A stretch of DNA of 64,000 bases from assembly GCA_014584705.1 (NCBI GenBank), contig JACTMJ010000009.1, positions 62,001-126,000 of the forward strand. Reading direction: 5' to 3'. Made by a program: the position numbers and the translations under genes. Source of the stretch: Acidobacteriota bacterium (GTDB lineage Bacteria > Acidobacteriota > Terriglobia > Bryobacterales > Bryobacteraceae). The notes under the pieces are model-generated. The model ran no database searches. It was not told the DNA's origin and worked only from the letters and a program-made list of their open reading frames with translations. Below, in pieces: positions 55,353 to 64,000 of this stretch; the stretch's first letter is position 1; every line of letters starts with the position of its first letter.

Positions 55353-56837
55353 CTACAGGGAGGCTCCGCCGCCACGGAGGCTCCGGGCGAAGTGAGCGTA
55401 GCGCTTGAATCGGGATCGAAAAAATAGCAGCAATACACCCGAGTAGAGGATGACCCCGAGCGCTACCTGCACAGCCAAGTTTTGCCAGACTTTGTCCGCA
55501 AACGCATCCAACCGAGTGCGCAACAAATAGCCACCGATACCCATGATTGTGCACGCAATCACCGATGGGAGAAGTGCATTGAGAAAATCCCGATGTCTCA
55601 GGTCGATATCCCGAACCACACGCAGGTAGCTGGGCAGAACGCTAATGAGGCCAAGCGACAACCAGGAAGCGCCGACCGCCGCCAAGCCCCAGTCGGCCGC
55701 GAACCAGAATGCGAGCGGCATGACGACGAGCGCGATTAGGGACAGTTTCATCGTGAAGGCGGTGCGATGCAATGCGATCAGAATCTGACTGATCAGAATG
55801 GCAAAGAGCCGGATGCCGCAGAAGAGACTCAGGAATCTCAATGCTCCGACACTGGCCTGCCATTTCGGGCCGAGCACCACTGCCACCAGTTCGGGTGCCA
55901 CCAGCGCAATCCCGATACTCATCGGGAAAACGACAAGTGCCAGCGATTCCGTGAAGATCAAAAAATAGCGCCGCATCATTGCGTGATCGGACTGGATTCT
56001 TGCGAAAAGCGGTCCCGTAACGCGCATGATCAGCGACCCAACCTTGTCAATGGGAGCGTAAGCGAGGGTGAGCGCCATTCGGTAATGTCCGAGGAGGATG
56101 TCTCCCAAACGACGCCCGACCACCACGGCGTCCGACATGGAGGAGATGGTTCCAGAAAGATTTGCGACAGAGATGTGATAGCCGAAGCGGAGTGGTACCC
56201 TTACGACTGCAAGCGTTGGCCAACGGAAGGGTGTACGAACCCATGCCATGACAAGCCCTGCGGAGCACAGTCTGCCAAGGAGTTGGCCGATAACCAGCGC
56301 CCAATAAGCCATTCCCAGCCAAGCGGCAACGACGGTGCCGACCGCTTGTACGACAGATTGCACGGCTTCCGCAATCGAAATTCGCCGGTAATCGAGATCT
56401 CTGCGGAGGATGCCGGAAGGCACCGCCTGAAAACCGATAATGAAGAATACAATGCTATTTACGGCGACCAGTGTCTCCACTTCCGGAGCTCGAAAGAATG
56501 CGGCTATCGGGTGCGCGGATAGTAGAGCAATACCAAAGGTGGCGGTCGCAAAAAAGATGGAGAGCGTATTAAGCTGCGCAAGAGCTTCCTCATCGAGCCC
56601 GCGTATTTGCACAACTGCACCACCGACGCCGAATTCAGCGAGTACGTTGGCAATGACGAAGAAGGTTCCGGCCATCTCAACCAAGCCGAAATCGCCGGGG
56701 GAAAGCAAACGAGCAACGATCAGAACCGAGAGCCAAGTGAGCCCCTGCGCCACCCACTTACTGCCCGCCGTCCATGCGAGACCACCGATGAAGGTGCGAT
56801 CGAGACTGCTGGCCGACTCCTGTTGTTCTGTCTTCAC
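55353..56837 (-). CDS. polysaccharide flippase (Wzx-like, MATE/MOP superfamily)
   Basis: A 494-residue membrane protein with about twelve to fourteen helices, of the Polysacc_synt_3/PST family. The N-terminal GLAWTAGSKWVAQGLTWLSV, ARLLSPGDFGLVEMAGTFFV and the next segment ANVLAEFGVGGAVVQ are diagnostic, as are GFQAVPSGILRRDLDYRRIS and ARIQSDHAMMRRYFLIFTES. Such proteins flip lipid-linked oligosaccharides across the inner membrane during exopolysaccharide or O-antigen synthesis. No glycosyltransferase, polymerase or initiating transferase is adjacent, so the rest of the locus must be elsewhere or lost. It ends about 190 bases from the giant secreted protein gene upstream region, on the same strand and in front of it. 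Confidence 0.9.
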   Translation of the reverse strand: MKTEQQESASSLDRTFIGGLAWTAGSKWVAQGLTWLSVLIVARLLSPGDFGLVEMAGTFFVIANVLAEFGVGGAVVQIRGLDEEALAQLNTLSIFFATATFGIALLSAHPIAAFFRAPEVETLVAVNSIVFFIIGFQAVPSGILRRDLDYRRISIAEAVQSVVQAVGTVVAAWLGMAYWALVIGQLLGRLCSAGLVMAWVRTPFRWPTLAVVRVPLRFGYHISVANLSGTISSMSDAVVVGRRLGDILLGHYRMALTLAYAPIDKVGSLIMRVTGPLFARIQSDHAMMRRYFLIFTESLALVVFPMSIGIALVAPELVAVVLGPKWQASVGALRFLSLFCGIRLFAILISQILIALHRTAFTMKLSLIALVVMPLAFWFAADWGLAAVGASWLSLGLISVLPSYLRVVRDIDLRHRDFLNALLPSVIACTIMGIGGYLLRTRLDAFADKVWQNLAVQVALGVILYSGVLLLFFRSRFKRYAHFARSLRGGGASL

Positions 56838-57460
56838 TCTCCGCCTCGCAAGGCAACGCAGACCATGGCGGTAGAGTACTTAGCCCAGCGTACCTCAGTA
56901 GACTTCCGCTCCGCCGTCGAACAGCCTTTTCTGCTCATTTTGGCCGTCAATTCGGATCTTGATAGCAGCATCCGGAGCCGATGCTCCAGTGGTCGAGCGT
57001 CGCCGCTGGGGGTAGGATCGTTCTCTCCGAAGGCGGACGTGCCCGAACACGGGGCACATCCCAAGACGGCTTGATGTGCGTCGGTTTCCAAATCGTCGGA
57101 TAACAAGAAAATAGCGCTCCCGCGTGGAACTCACGTCCGCCTGATCGGGGCACCTGCAACACGCAGAATTCTCAAACCGCCAGGCATTTCTCTCACGGTT
57201 CCATACAATGTTAGTGTCGGTATCGTTGCTAAGTTTCGTCAATGGCATCACGTGCATTCGAATCTTGTGTCGGTGCCGTTTTCGACGAGGTTTAGAGGCC
57301 GCACGAAGATTGAGAAGGTTGGAATCGGCATTGGGTGAGGCCTGGAACGAATACCGCTGCCGGATGAGATCGAGGATTCGGATGGGCGGTCGAAGCAATT
57401 GGCGAGGTGTTTGCGTGAGCGAGCGATGAGGGTGGAACTGCTGAACTTCTTGGCGCGTGA
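56838..57460. other. 623-base region with no supported gene
   Basis: No family match on either strand. A GC-richer frame at about 57,330-57,502 (codons around LPDEIEDSDGRSKQLARCLR) is open after a stop but has no clear start. The region lies between the flippase and the BioF2-like scrap and is probably degenerating sequence. Confidence 0.4.
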
Positions 57461-57727
57461 CTGGTACCGGTCGCCACGCAGGAAGCCTGCCGCAGCGGCA
57501 TGAAGGGCGTGGACTTCCTGCTAGGTGACGAACCGTACAAACTCACTTGGGCCAACCAAAGCCAGCAGGTGGTGAGCGTCTGGGCGGGGGCAGGGAAGCT
57601 CTCTCCCTCTTACTGGTGGTTTTCCGAAGGCAAGCCCTATTTCCGAAAACGCTTCGCCGGTGACTTACTTCGTGCCAAGGCGCTCATTCAGAAGGCGAAA
57701 CGCAAGCTCCGTCCGTCTCAGAACTAG
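57461..57727 (+). pseudogene. C-terminal fragment of a BioF2/FemAB-like GNAT acetyltransferase gene
   Basis: An open stretch of 88 codons beginning after a stop at 57458-57460. It reads QEACRSGMKGVDFLLGDEPY followed by KLTWANQSQQVVSVW. The pattern GxxxxDFLLGDEPYKxxWA is the C-terminal signature of BioF2-like GNAT proteins, linked with cellulose or exopolysaccharide gene clusters. The N-terminal two-thirds of the domain are missing. An ATG at 57500 could give a 75-residue product, but that would be only a partial domain. Confidence 0.55.
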
Positions 57728-57796
57728 CGGACGCCGCTGCCGCGGTCCGACACCCTGGTTTGCGCGCGTTCCGAAATTCGAAGGAGGAATCCCGAG

Positions 57797-59473
57797 ATGA
57801 AATGCACGCTTGCGGCGACGTTGGCCGCAATCCTGGCAATTGGAGGCACAGCGATGGCGCAACCAACCTCATCACGTTCCAAAACCGCATCCGCGAAGCA
57901 GACCCCGGCAATGACGGCGGAGCATTCGGACCCCGGAACGCTCGGTTGGATGAAAGGCTTTCCGCCTCCGCCCGGCAAGCGAATTCATCTCGCGGATCCA
58001 GACTACTTCGCCTTTCCCAAACTGCGCTGGACCGTGTGCCATTTCCGGGAATTGATGCCCACCGTGGGCGTCGATCGCGGCAGCGGAGGCGCGCGGGAAT
58101 TGCCCGTCGCGCTGGACGCATCTCTCGACGCGGTGACGTTCCAACCTTTGGGCTCCGAAACCGCGATGACCTGGCGACAGGCCTTCGATGCGAACTACAC
58201 CGATGGCATCCTGGTGCTGCATCACGGCCGCGTCGTCTATGAGCGCTACGGTGGCTGTCTCGGCGAAAGAGCACTGCACGGGGCGATGTCGGTGACGAAG
58301 TCGCTCACGGGTCTGCTGGGAGAGATCCTGATCGCGGAAGGGCGGCTGAAAGAGAATGCTCTCATCGGCGAACTGGTCCCGGAATTGCAAAAGAGCGCGT
58401 TCGGCGACGCCACCGTACGGCAGGTGCTCGATATGACCACGGCGCTCGACTTTTCGGAAGATTATGCGGACCCCAAGGCCGCGATCTGGGCCTATTCGAG
58501 AGCGGGCAGCCCGCTGCCTCCGTCGAAAGCCGCCAAGGGACCGCGCGGCTACTTTGAGTTCCTGCGGACGGTGAAGAAGCGCGGCACGCATGGCGACGCG
58601 TTTGGGTACAAGACTGTCAATTCGGACGCCCTGGGTTGGGTGATCTCCCGCGCCACCGGGAAATCCGTAGCGGAACTCCTCTCCGAGCGCATCTGGAGCC
58701 GTATCGGCGCGGACCGCGAGGCTTTCTATACGGTGGATTCCGTAGGCACGCCCTTCGCGGGAGGTGGCTTCAACTCGACGCTGCGCGACTTGGCGCGGCT
58801 CGGGCAATTGATGCTGAACGACGGGCGCATTGGAGACGAGCAAATCGTTCCGCCGGCCGCGATCGCCAGCATTCGGAAAGGAGGCAATCGGGAGGCTTTC
58901 AAAGCGGCGGGATACCGCTTGCTGCAAGGCTGGAGCTACCGTGGCATGTGGTGGGTGAGCCATGACGATCACGGCGCTTTTGCGGCACGCGGCGTTCACG
59001 GGCAGACCATTTGGGTTGACCCGAAGGCCGACCTGGTGATTGTGCGCTTCGCCTCGAATCCCGTAGCGGCCAACGCAGCCAGTGACCCAACCACGCTGCC
59101 CGCCTTCCGCGCCATCGCCAAACACTTGATGGCGACGGACCGCAGCCCGCTGCTCGGGGAAGAGTGGGTGATTGAGTCCATCGCGGAGGCGGGCATCATC
59201 GATAATAGCCACGCAACGCTGCACTTTCTTCCCAATGGCCGATTGGCGGGTAGCGCCACCTGTAACCGGATCATCGGGTCCTACACAGCGGAGGGTGCAC
59301 AGCTCCGCATCAAACCGGCGGGAACCACGATGATGGCCTGCCCGGAGGCACTGATGAACCAGGAGCGCAAGGTGCTCGATCTGCTGCCGCGGATAGTACG
59401 CTTCGAGATCGACGCAACCGGCGAACTGGTTCTGTTTGCCGCGGATGGTCCTGCCATCCGGGCACGGCGTTAA
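57797..59473 (+). CDS. exported NylB-like serine hydrolase fused to a META (HslJ-type) domain
   Basis: A 558-residue protein with a signal peptide (KCTLAATLAAILAIGGTAMA). Residues about 115-445 form a beta-lactamase-fold hydrolase like 6-aminohexanoate-dimer hydrolases: the nucleophile motif is S165-V-T-K168 (HGAMSVTKSLTG), the Tyr motif is Y271 in FGYKTVNSDALGWVISRATG, and a third motif lies around GAFAARGVHGQTIWVDPKAD. Residues about 455-558 form a META domain (GEEWVIESIAEAGIIDNSHA, then FLPNGRLAGSATCNRIIGSY and MACPEALMNQERKVLDLL), the domain found alone in HslJ. It resembles amidase/esterase enzymes, and the substrate is unknown. The stop lies 86 bases before the next serine-hydrolase gene, so both may be co-transcribed. 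Confidence 0.88.
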   Translation: MKCTLAATLAAILAIGGTAMAQPTSSRSKTASAKQTPAMTAEHSDPGTLGWMKGFPPPPGKRIHLADPDYFAFPKLRWTVCHFRELMPTVGVDRGSGGARELPVALDASLDAVTFQPLGSETAMTWRQAFDANYTDGILVLHHGRVVYERYGGCLGERALHGAMSVTKSLTGLLGEILIAEGRLKENALIGELVPELQKSAFGDATVRQVLDMTTALDFSEDYADPKAAIWAYSRAGSPLPPSKAAKGPRGYFEFLRTVKKRGTHGDAFGYKTVNSDALGWVISRATGKSVAELLSERIWSRIGADREAFYTVDSVGTPFAGGGFNSTLRDLARLGQLMLNDGRIGDEQIVPPAAIASIRKGGNREAFKAAGYRLLQGWSYRGMWWVSHDDHGAFAARGVHGQTIWVDPKADLVIVRFASNPVAANAASDPTTLPAFRAIAKHLMATDRSPLLGEEWVIESIAEAGIIDNSHATLHFLPNGRLAGSATCNRIIGSYTAEGAQLRIKPAGTTMMACPEALMNQERKVLDLLPRIVRFEIDATGELVLFAADGPAIRARR

Positions 59474-59558
59474 CGGAAGCCGCGGCCCGTGCGGCCCGCA
59501 CCGGTTGCTACACTGCGGAAGGCGGCAAGCCGGGCGTGCCCGTGCCGCCGTGTTTCTC

Positions 59559-62240
59559 ATGCTTGGACGGTTTCTTCTCATTTGGGCGGCGCTCACGTTC
59601 TCGCTCCTGCCCGCCCGCGCGCAATCGGCGCAAGATTTCTCCGTGCTCGACGGCATCCTCGCGCGGGCTGCATTCACGCTGCGGAGCGATCTCGAACTGG
59701 TGGTGCTGCATCGCGGCCAGGTGGTCTACCGCAAGCGCACCTCAGGCCACGGCGGAATGGACGGGGTCGGCCGCCTCCCGATTGCTTCGGCCTCGAAGTG
59801 GTTGACGGCCGCCACGGTGCAATCCATGGTGGATGAGGGGTTGCTCGCATGGGACGATCCCGCCGGGCTGCATCTCTACTATCTGCGAAACGATAAGGCC
59901 CCTATCACCCTGCGGCAGATCTTCTCCCATACCGCCGGGATCCGCGCGGGTTTCCCGTGCCTGGATGAGCGCACCAAGACGATCGACAACTGCGTGCGGG
60001 AGATTGCCGGGAGCCCGTTGCTTTACACGCCCGGTACCACCTTCCATTACGGGGACGCCGGGATGCAGGTGGGTGGCCGGGTGGCCGAGACCATCTCCGG
60101 GCACTTCTGGGAAGACCTGTTCCAGCAGCGCATCGCCCAGCCGCTGGGCATGACGACCACTACCTTTCAACCGAACGGACCGGCGTTGAACCCGGATATC
60201 GCCGCGGGCGCGTATTCCACCACGCATGACTACCTTCGGTTCGTGCAGATGCTCGCGGCCGGGGGCGTGTGGGAGGGGAAACGAATTCTCTCCCGGCGCG
60301 GAGTGGATCAGATGCTGGCGGACCAGACGCGCGGCACGCGGATTGCATCCTCCTACTACGCCGCGGATGAGGCGATCCGGCCGGGAGCGGGCGGCAACCG
60401 CTACGGATTCGGAAACTGGCTGGAAGGCGCGGCGGACGGCGTGAGCGAGGCCAACAGTTCCCAGGGCGCATTCGGAGTGAGCCCGTACATTGACCGCCGC
60501 CGTGAGTTCGCGTTTCTGGTGTTTCAGAGGAACGCCGGCAGCGGCTTCAACCGCTTTTACTATGAGATTCAGGACGCGTTGACCAACGCGTTTCCGCTTC
60601 CCGAGACGCCGCTGACAGCGAAGTTTGAGGAGCGCGCGGTGGTTGTTTCTCCCGTGCCTAATCCGGCCGGAGAACCCGAGAGCACCGGTGACATCCGAAC
60701 CGCGCACCGCTACGTACCCACCGCCTGCCGGCAGCCGACGTCGCAATGCCCGGCGCTGATCGCGGTGCATGCCAACGCGTCGAACGGGCTCGCCCTCGCC
60801 GCCGAGTCCGGTCTCGCGGGGTTGGCCGAACGGGAGCGTGCGGTGGTGGAAGTGTGGGATGGCAGCCGCGCGGACCCCGCTGTGCCTGGGGAAGAGAACC
60901 CGCGGTCCTGGGACATTACACCGGATTTCGGCACCCTCCCTGGGAATGATGCGGCGCTGCTCGCCTGGGCGGCCAAACAACTTGCGGCAACACCGGGTGT
61001 CGATCCGGGCCGCGTCTATTTGCTCGGCTTCCGTGAGGGCGCGGATGTCGCGGCCCTGGCCGCCTGCCGCGCGCCGGATTCCTTCGCGGGCCTCGTCCTG
61101 GTGCAGCCCTCGATCCGGCTCAAGGACCGGGGCGACGATGAACTGCAACACCGCGTATGCGATGGTGTTGGGCGTCTGCCGGTGATGCTCTGGAGTTCCA
61201 TGCCAGCAGAGACCGGGGCGGAGGCACCCGAACCCGATGCAGCCACCTTGCAGGCCGCATTCTGGGCCGGCCGGCAGCACTGCGCGGCCCACGCCGGGAT
61301 GGAATGGCCGCGCGGTACCGCGCCATGGAAAGTGACGGATTGGAGCGGCTGCCAGTTCGGGGCGCAAGTGCGCCTGCTCACACTGCCGAATGCGATTGAC
61401 GCCTGGCCCGATGACGGGCTCCCTGTGTCCTGGGAGTTCCTGCGCGGTTTCGACAATGGGTTTCGCGCGAAAGGCGCGGTGGTGCAAACCAATGCCGCCA
61501 GCTATGTGCGGCGTCACACCTCAGCCGGTGCGCTGGCCGCGCTGTTTGGGAGCGGCATGGCCTCTGGAACCTGGTTCGCCGAAGGGCAGGGCTTGCCCAC
61601 GGTTCTCGGCGACGTTCGCGTGGAGGTGCGGGACCTCACGGGAGTCACCCGCCATGCCGGGATGATCTTCGTCTCTCCGGATCAGATCAATCTGCACGTC
61701 CCGGAAGGTCTTGCACCCGGCATTGCCAGCGTCTTCGTCTATCAGGGGCAGCAACTCACGCACCGGGATTGGATTTACATTGACTCCTCCGCACCGGGGC
61801 TGTTCGCGGCGGACGCCTCCGGAGCGGGGTCACCGGCGGGCGAAGTGCTCTATGTGCGGGCGAACGGAGAGCGTGTGTCGCAAGCCCTGGCACTCCATTC
61901 TCCGTTGGGTACGAATGGCCCGGCATACGGCCCGAATCCTATCCGGCTCGGGGAACCTGGCACGCGGGTCTATCTAGTCCTGTATGGAACCGGATGGTCC
62001 TCCGATTCGGCTGCACCCGTTCGCGCGAAGCTCGGCGAAGAGGAGATCGAACCGGAATACGCCGGTCGGCAGGGGAGTTTTGCGGGGCTTGATCAGGCGA
62101 ATCTCCGCTTGGATACGCTGCCCGCCGAAGCGATTGAGCGGCTCTCCGGGCGCGTCAACCCGGTTGCGATTTGCACGGCGGCGGGGTGCTCCAATCGCCT
62201 GGAATTGCAAGTGGAGCAAGCGGCCCCGGCCGCGCCCTGA
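59559..62240 (+). CDS. secreted three-part protein: beta-lactamase fold, pseudo-esterase, TIGR03437 domain
   Basis: An 893-residue protein with a signal peptide (LLIWAALTFSLLPARAQSAQ). Residues about 25-360 form a serine hydrolase of beta-lactamase fold: S77-A-S-K80 (LPIASASKWLTA), the Tyr motif TFHYGDAGMQVGGRVAETIS and the third-motif region SSQGAFGVSPYID. Residues about 395-620 resemble a PHB-depolymerase/feruloyl-esterase hydrolase, but the nucleophile elbow reads G490-F-R-E-G494, so Glu replaces the catalytic Ser. Residues about 648-893 are TIGR03437 (LAALFGSGMASGTWFAEGQG, then IFVSPDQINLHVPEGLAPGI). The frame runs back to 59436, but the signal peptide fits 59559. It follows another serine hydrolase with 86 bases between. 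Confidence 0.87.
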   Translation: MLGRFLLIWAALTFSLLPARAQSAQDFSVLDGILARAAFTLRSDLELVVLHRGQVVYRKRTSGHGGMDGVGRLPIASASKWLTAATVQSMVDEGLLAWDDPAGLHLYYLRNDKAPITLRQIFSHTAGIRAGFPCLDERTKTIDNCVREIAGSPLLYTPGTTFHYGDAGMQVGGRVAETISGHFWEDLFQQRIAQPLGMTTTTFQPNGPALNPDIAAGAYSTTHDYLRFVQMLAAGGVWEGKRILSRRGVDQMLADQTRGTRIASSYYAADEAIRPGAGGNRYGFGNWLEGAADGVSEANSSQGAFGVSPYIDRRREFAFLVFQRNAGSGFNRFYYEIQDALTNAFPLPETPLTAKFEERAVVVSPVPNPAGEPESTGDIRTAHRYVPTACRQPTSQCPALIAVHANASNGLALAAESGLAGLAERERAVVEVWDGSRADPAVPGEENPRSWDITPDFGTLPGNDAALLAWAAKQLAATPGVDPGRVYLLGFREGADVAALAACRAPDSFAGLVLVQPSIRLKDRGDDELQHRVCDGVGRLPVMLWSSMPAETGAEAPEPDAATLQAAFWAGRQHCAAHAGMEWPRGTAPWKVTDWSGCQFGAQVRLLTLPNAIDAWPDDGLPVSWEFLRGFDNGFRAKGAVVQTNAASYVRRHTSAGALAALFGSGMASGTWFAEGQGLPTVLGDVRVEVRDLTGVTRHAGMIFVSPDQINLHVPEGLAPGIASVFVYQGQQLTHRDWIYIDSSAPGLFAADASGAGSPAGEVLYVRANGERVSQALALHSPLGTNGPAYGPNPIRLGEPGTRVYLVLYGTGWSSDSAAPVRAKLGEEEIEPEYAGRQGSFAGLDQANLRLDTLPAEAIERLSGRVNPVAICTAAGCSNRLELQVEQAAPAAP

Positions 62241-62254
62241 CCCCTCACAAAAGG

Positions 62255-62290
62255 AACGGGGCGGCCCGGTGAAGGCTGCCCCGTTCGTCG
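62255..62290. terminator. terminator hairpin between convergent genes
   Basis: A 12-base-pair stem pairs 62255-62266 (AACGGGGCGGCC) with 62274-62285 (GGCTGCCCCGTT), with one G-T pair. T-containing CGTCGTTTGTGTTT follows on the plus strand, and CCTTTTGTG follows on the minus strand. Confidence 0.65.
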
Positions 62291-62312
62291 TTTGTGTTTG
62301 ATGCCGCGCCCG

Positions 62313-63662
62313 TCAGGCAACCGGCTTGTCCTGCAGCTTGAAGTTCTTCGCGTCGAAGTACTTAGTCTTGCCTTCGCGATACGCGGTCACCGCGGCGGTG
62401 ATTACGGCCTGGGCGCAGGCGGCGGTCTCCACCGGCAGCGTGGGCTGCTGGCGCGTGCGCATGCAACTCAGGAAGTTCGAGACGTGTGTGGTCATCGAAT
62501 CGGATTGGGTGACGGGAATGCGGAAAGGTTCCGAACCCCACTTGCCCTTGTAGACGTCGTTGATCACGCGCCCTTCCGGCTTCACCGTGATATAATCCGT
62601 GCGGCCTTCGAAGCGCCCGTCTTCCACCATGATGATGGTGCCCTCATGTCCGCGAATCAGGCCCGGAATGTGTTGGCTGTTCGCCATGCTGGAGGTGAGC
62701 ACGAGCGAGTGGCCGTTCTTGTGTCCCGGGCCGCCCGCGTAATCCGCCAGCAGTTGGAACGTGTCGGGCACTTCGCGCTCATCGCGGAACACATAGATAC
62801 CGCCCCCGGCGGAAACCTTCGTGGGGTATTGGGGCTCGCCCCAGCAGATGTTCATGGGCGCGGCGACGTGGAAGAAAAGATCCGTGGCGATCCCGCCCGA
62901 ATAATCCCAATACTTCCGGAAGCGGAAGAAGCGGTCGGCGTCGAACTTGCGCTTGGGCGCGGGGCCGAGCCACATATTCCAATCGATGTAGTCTTCCCCC
63001 TTGGCTGTGGGGCCGGCGGCGGGGTCGATCGTCCAGTTCCATTCGCCCTCCACCGAATTGCGGTGATAGGAGCCCTGGCTCATGATCATGTCGCCGATCA
63101 TTCCGTCGGCGATCGCCTTCTTCGCGCGGTGCCACTGGTCAGAGGAAGTGGTTTGCGAACCCACCTGCAGCACCCGCTTCGTTTCGCGCACCGTCTGAAT
63201 CAGTTGCCGGATTTCGTCCAGCGTGTGGCACATCGGTTTCTCGAGGTACACGTCCTTGCCGGAATCCATGGCTTCGAGGGCCATCTTGGCGTGCCAGTGG
63301 TCCGGAGTGGCGATAATCACCGCGTCCACGTCCTTGCGGGCGATGATTTCCCGGTAATCCAGGGTCCCGTCGCACTTGTGGAATTCCTTGTTCGCGGTCA
63401 CGCGCTTCTGGTAAACGTCGGCGACGGCCACGATCTGCGCATTGCTGATCTCCTGGCCGACTTTCGCGAAGGTGCGCCCGACATAGCTGCCACGGCCGCC
63501 CACGCCAATCACACCGACATTAATGCGATCATTCGCGCCGATGACGCGCCCGGAACTCGCTTTGCTGGGGTTCGCCTTTGAGCTGGCGGCGACGCCAAGA
63601 GTAGCGCCCACCGCGGCGGCTCCGCGAAAAAAATCACGTCGATTCACAGATTGTTCACTCAT
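62313..63662 (-). CDS. Tat-exported Gfo/Idh/MocA-family oxidoreductase
   Basis: A 449-residue protein with a twin-arginine leader ([20 protein letters not shown]). The NAD(P)-binding motif is [20 protein letters not shown] (about residues 46-65), the catalytic motif is [20 protein letters not shown] with the EKP triad intact, and the second domain has [20 protein letters not shown]. In contrast to the relative at 21.3 kb, whose motif reads QKP, this one keeps Glu. The family oxidises or rearranges sugars; here it acts outside the cytoplasm on glycan pieces. The frame extends upstream to 63953, but the leader fits 63662. The M3 peptidase gene precedes it on the same strand by 92 bases. Confidence 0.93.
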   Translation of the reverse strand: MSEQSVNRRDFFRGAAAVGATLGVAASSKANPSKASSGRVIGANDRINVGVIGVGGRGSYVGRTFAKVGQEISNAQIVAVADVYQKRVTANKEFHKCDGTLDYREIIARKDVDAVIIATPDHWHAKMALEAMDSGKDVYLEKPMCHTLDEIRQLIQTVRETKRVLQVGSQTTSSDQWHRAKKAIADGMIGDMIMSQGSYHRNSVEGEWNWTIDPAAGPTAKGEDYIDWNMWLGPAPKRKFDADRFFRFRKYWDYSGGIATDLFFHVAAPMNICWGEPQYPTKVSAGGGIYVFRDEREVPDTFQLLADYAGGPGHKNGHSLVLTSSMANSQHIPGLIRGHEGTIIMVEDGRFEGRTDYITVKPEGRVINDVYKGKWGSEPFRIPVTQSDSMTTHVSNFLSCMRTRQQPTLPVETAACAQAVITAAVTAYREGKTKYFDAKNFKLQDKPVA

Positions 63663-63754
63663 GGTTTGCTTCTCGCACCGTGGAGTTGGGAATAAAATCT
63701 CGCCCCGATTATATCGAACTCTCAGGTGCGAAATGCCTCCCCCGGCCTTTGTCC

Positions 63755-64000
63755 CTACGCCGTCAGCCCCAGCCGCTCCAGGAGCGCGCTGATTTCCGGA
63801 TCCCGGCCCATAAAACTTCGGAAGAGCACGGCCGGGTCTTCGCTGTTCCCTTTCTCCAGAATCCAGAAGCGAAACTCTTGCCCCACCTCCCGGCTGAACA
63901 CGCCCGCCATTCGGAATCGGCGGAAGGCGTCGGCGTCCAACACCTCCGCCCACTTGTAGGAGTAGTAGCCGGCTGCATATCCCACGGGGTCGGAAAACAA
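63755..64000 (-). CDS. C-terminal part of an M3-family metallopeptidase (oligopeptidase/Dcp type)
   Basis: The gene is cut by the right edge of the window, leaving the last 81 codons. The segment [20 protein letters not shown] is the C-terminal helix pair that closes the M3 active site and contributes the Gly/Tyr loop for substrate binding; [20 protein letters not shown] is the usual end. The HExxH zinc motif lies beyond the edge. M3 enzymes cut oligopeptides in the cytoplasm. Confidence 0.9.
   Translation of the reverse strand: MFSDPVGYAAGYYSYKWAEVLDADAFRRFRMAGVFSREVGQEFRFWILEKGNSEDPAVLFRSFMGRDPEISALLERLGLTA

Noticed and set aside
55767..56522. 251-codon plus-strand frame opposite the flippase
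   Set aside because: Antisense shadow; the minus strand has a clear Wzx-like protein.

Overview
The window looks like a chromosomal stretch from a GC-rich acidobacterium of the Solibacter/Bryobacter type (Bryobacterales). Three lines point there. Two large secreted proteins end in the module known as TIGR03437 (Solibacter C-terminal domain). Tat-exported Gfo/Idh/MocA oxidoreductases, a sulfatase and a DUF1080 protein are abundant. A membrane-anchored regulator combines a DNA-binding-like N-terminus with TolB-like and TPR domains. The assignment is inferred from protein families; there is no rRNA or tRNA gene in the window.

Layout. 1-16 kb is mostly housekeeping and central metabolism, largely on the minus strand: an exported AP-superfamily protein, DoxX-like protein, lipoyl synthase, an amidohydrolase-fold protein that has lost its metal motif, a DUF1080 protein, a solo UBP zinc finger, an ABC-F ATPase, accD, cysS, a fused acyl-CoA ligase/GNAT protein, glycerol kinase and a methyltransferase whose promoter implies a leaderless mRNA. 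16-24 kb holds a fused alpha-beta 2-oxoacid dehydrogenase E1, an NsrR-like Rrf2 regulator with an operator-like site over its own promoter, an FAD/NAD(P) reductase, an SGNH esterase, a Tat-exported oxidoreductase and a sugar-type MFS transporter. 24-34 kb holds an MsbA-like exporter, a CoA-binding protein and a five-gene minus-strand cluster (membrane regulator, TolC-like lipoprotein, MacA-like adaptor, split MacB ATPase and permease), which reads as a self-contained tripartite efflux system. 34-38 kb holds an aldo/keto reductase, a zincin resembling the catalytic domain of anthrax lethal factor, and a sulfatase.

38-58 kb is accessory in character. It has long gene-poor gaps, a transposase scrap, two copies of a ~50-bp dispersed repeat, a broken peptidoglycan amidase, a VasI-like protein, rpsU with a TTG start, and a visibly less GC-rich block (about 48.3-55.2 kb). 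That block carries a small unknown gene, a sigma-54 activator without a sensory domain and a 1546-residue secreted protein with three tandem ~150-residue Cys-pair repeats. A polysaccharide flippase and a BioF2/GNAT-type gene scrap follow. 58-64 kb returns to GC-rich DNA with two serine-hydrolase fusions (one with a META domain, one with a pseudo-esterase domain plus TIGR03437), a second Tat-exported Gfo/Idh/MocA oxidoreductase and the C-terminus of an M3 peptidase.

How the genes fit together: the exported oxidoreductases, DUF1080 protein, sulfatase, SGNH esterase and sugar transporter fit a lifestyle of degrading complex, decorated polysaccharides. NsrR plus the reductase suggests a nitrosative-stress response. 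No CRISPR array, intact transposon, riboswitch or tRNA was recognised.
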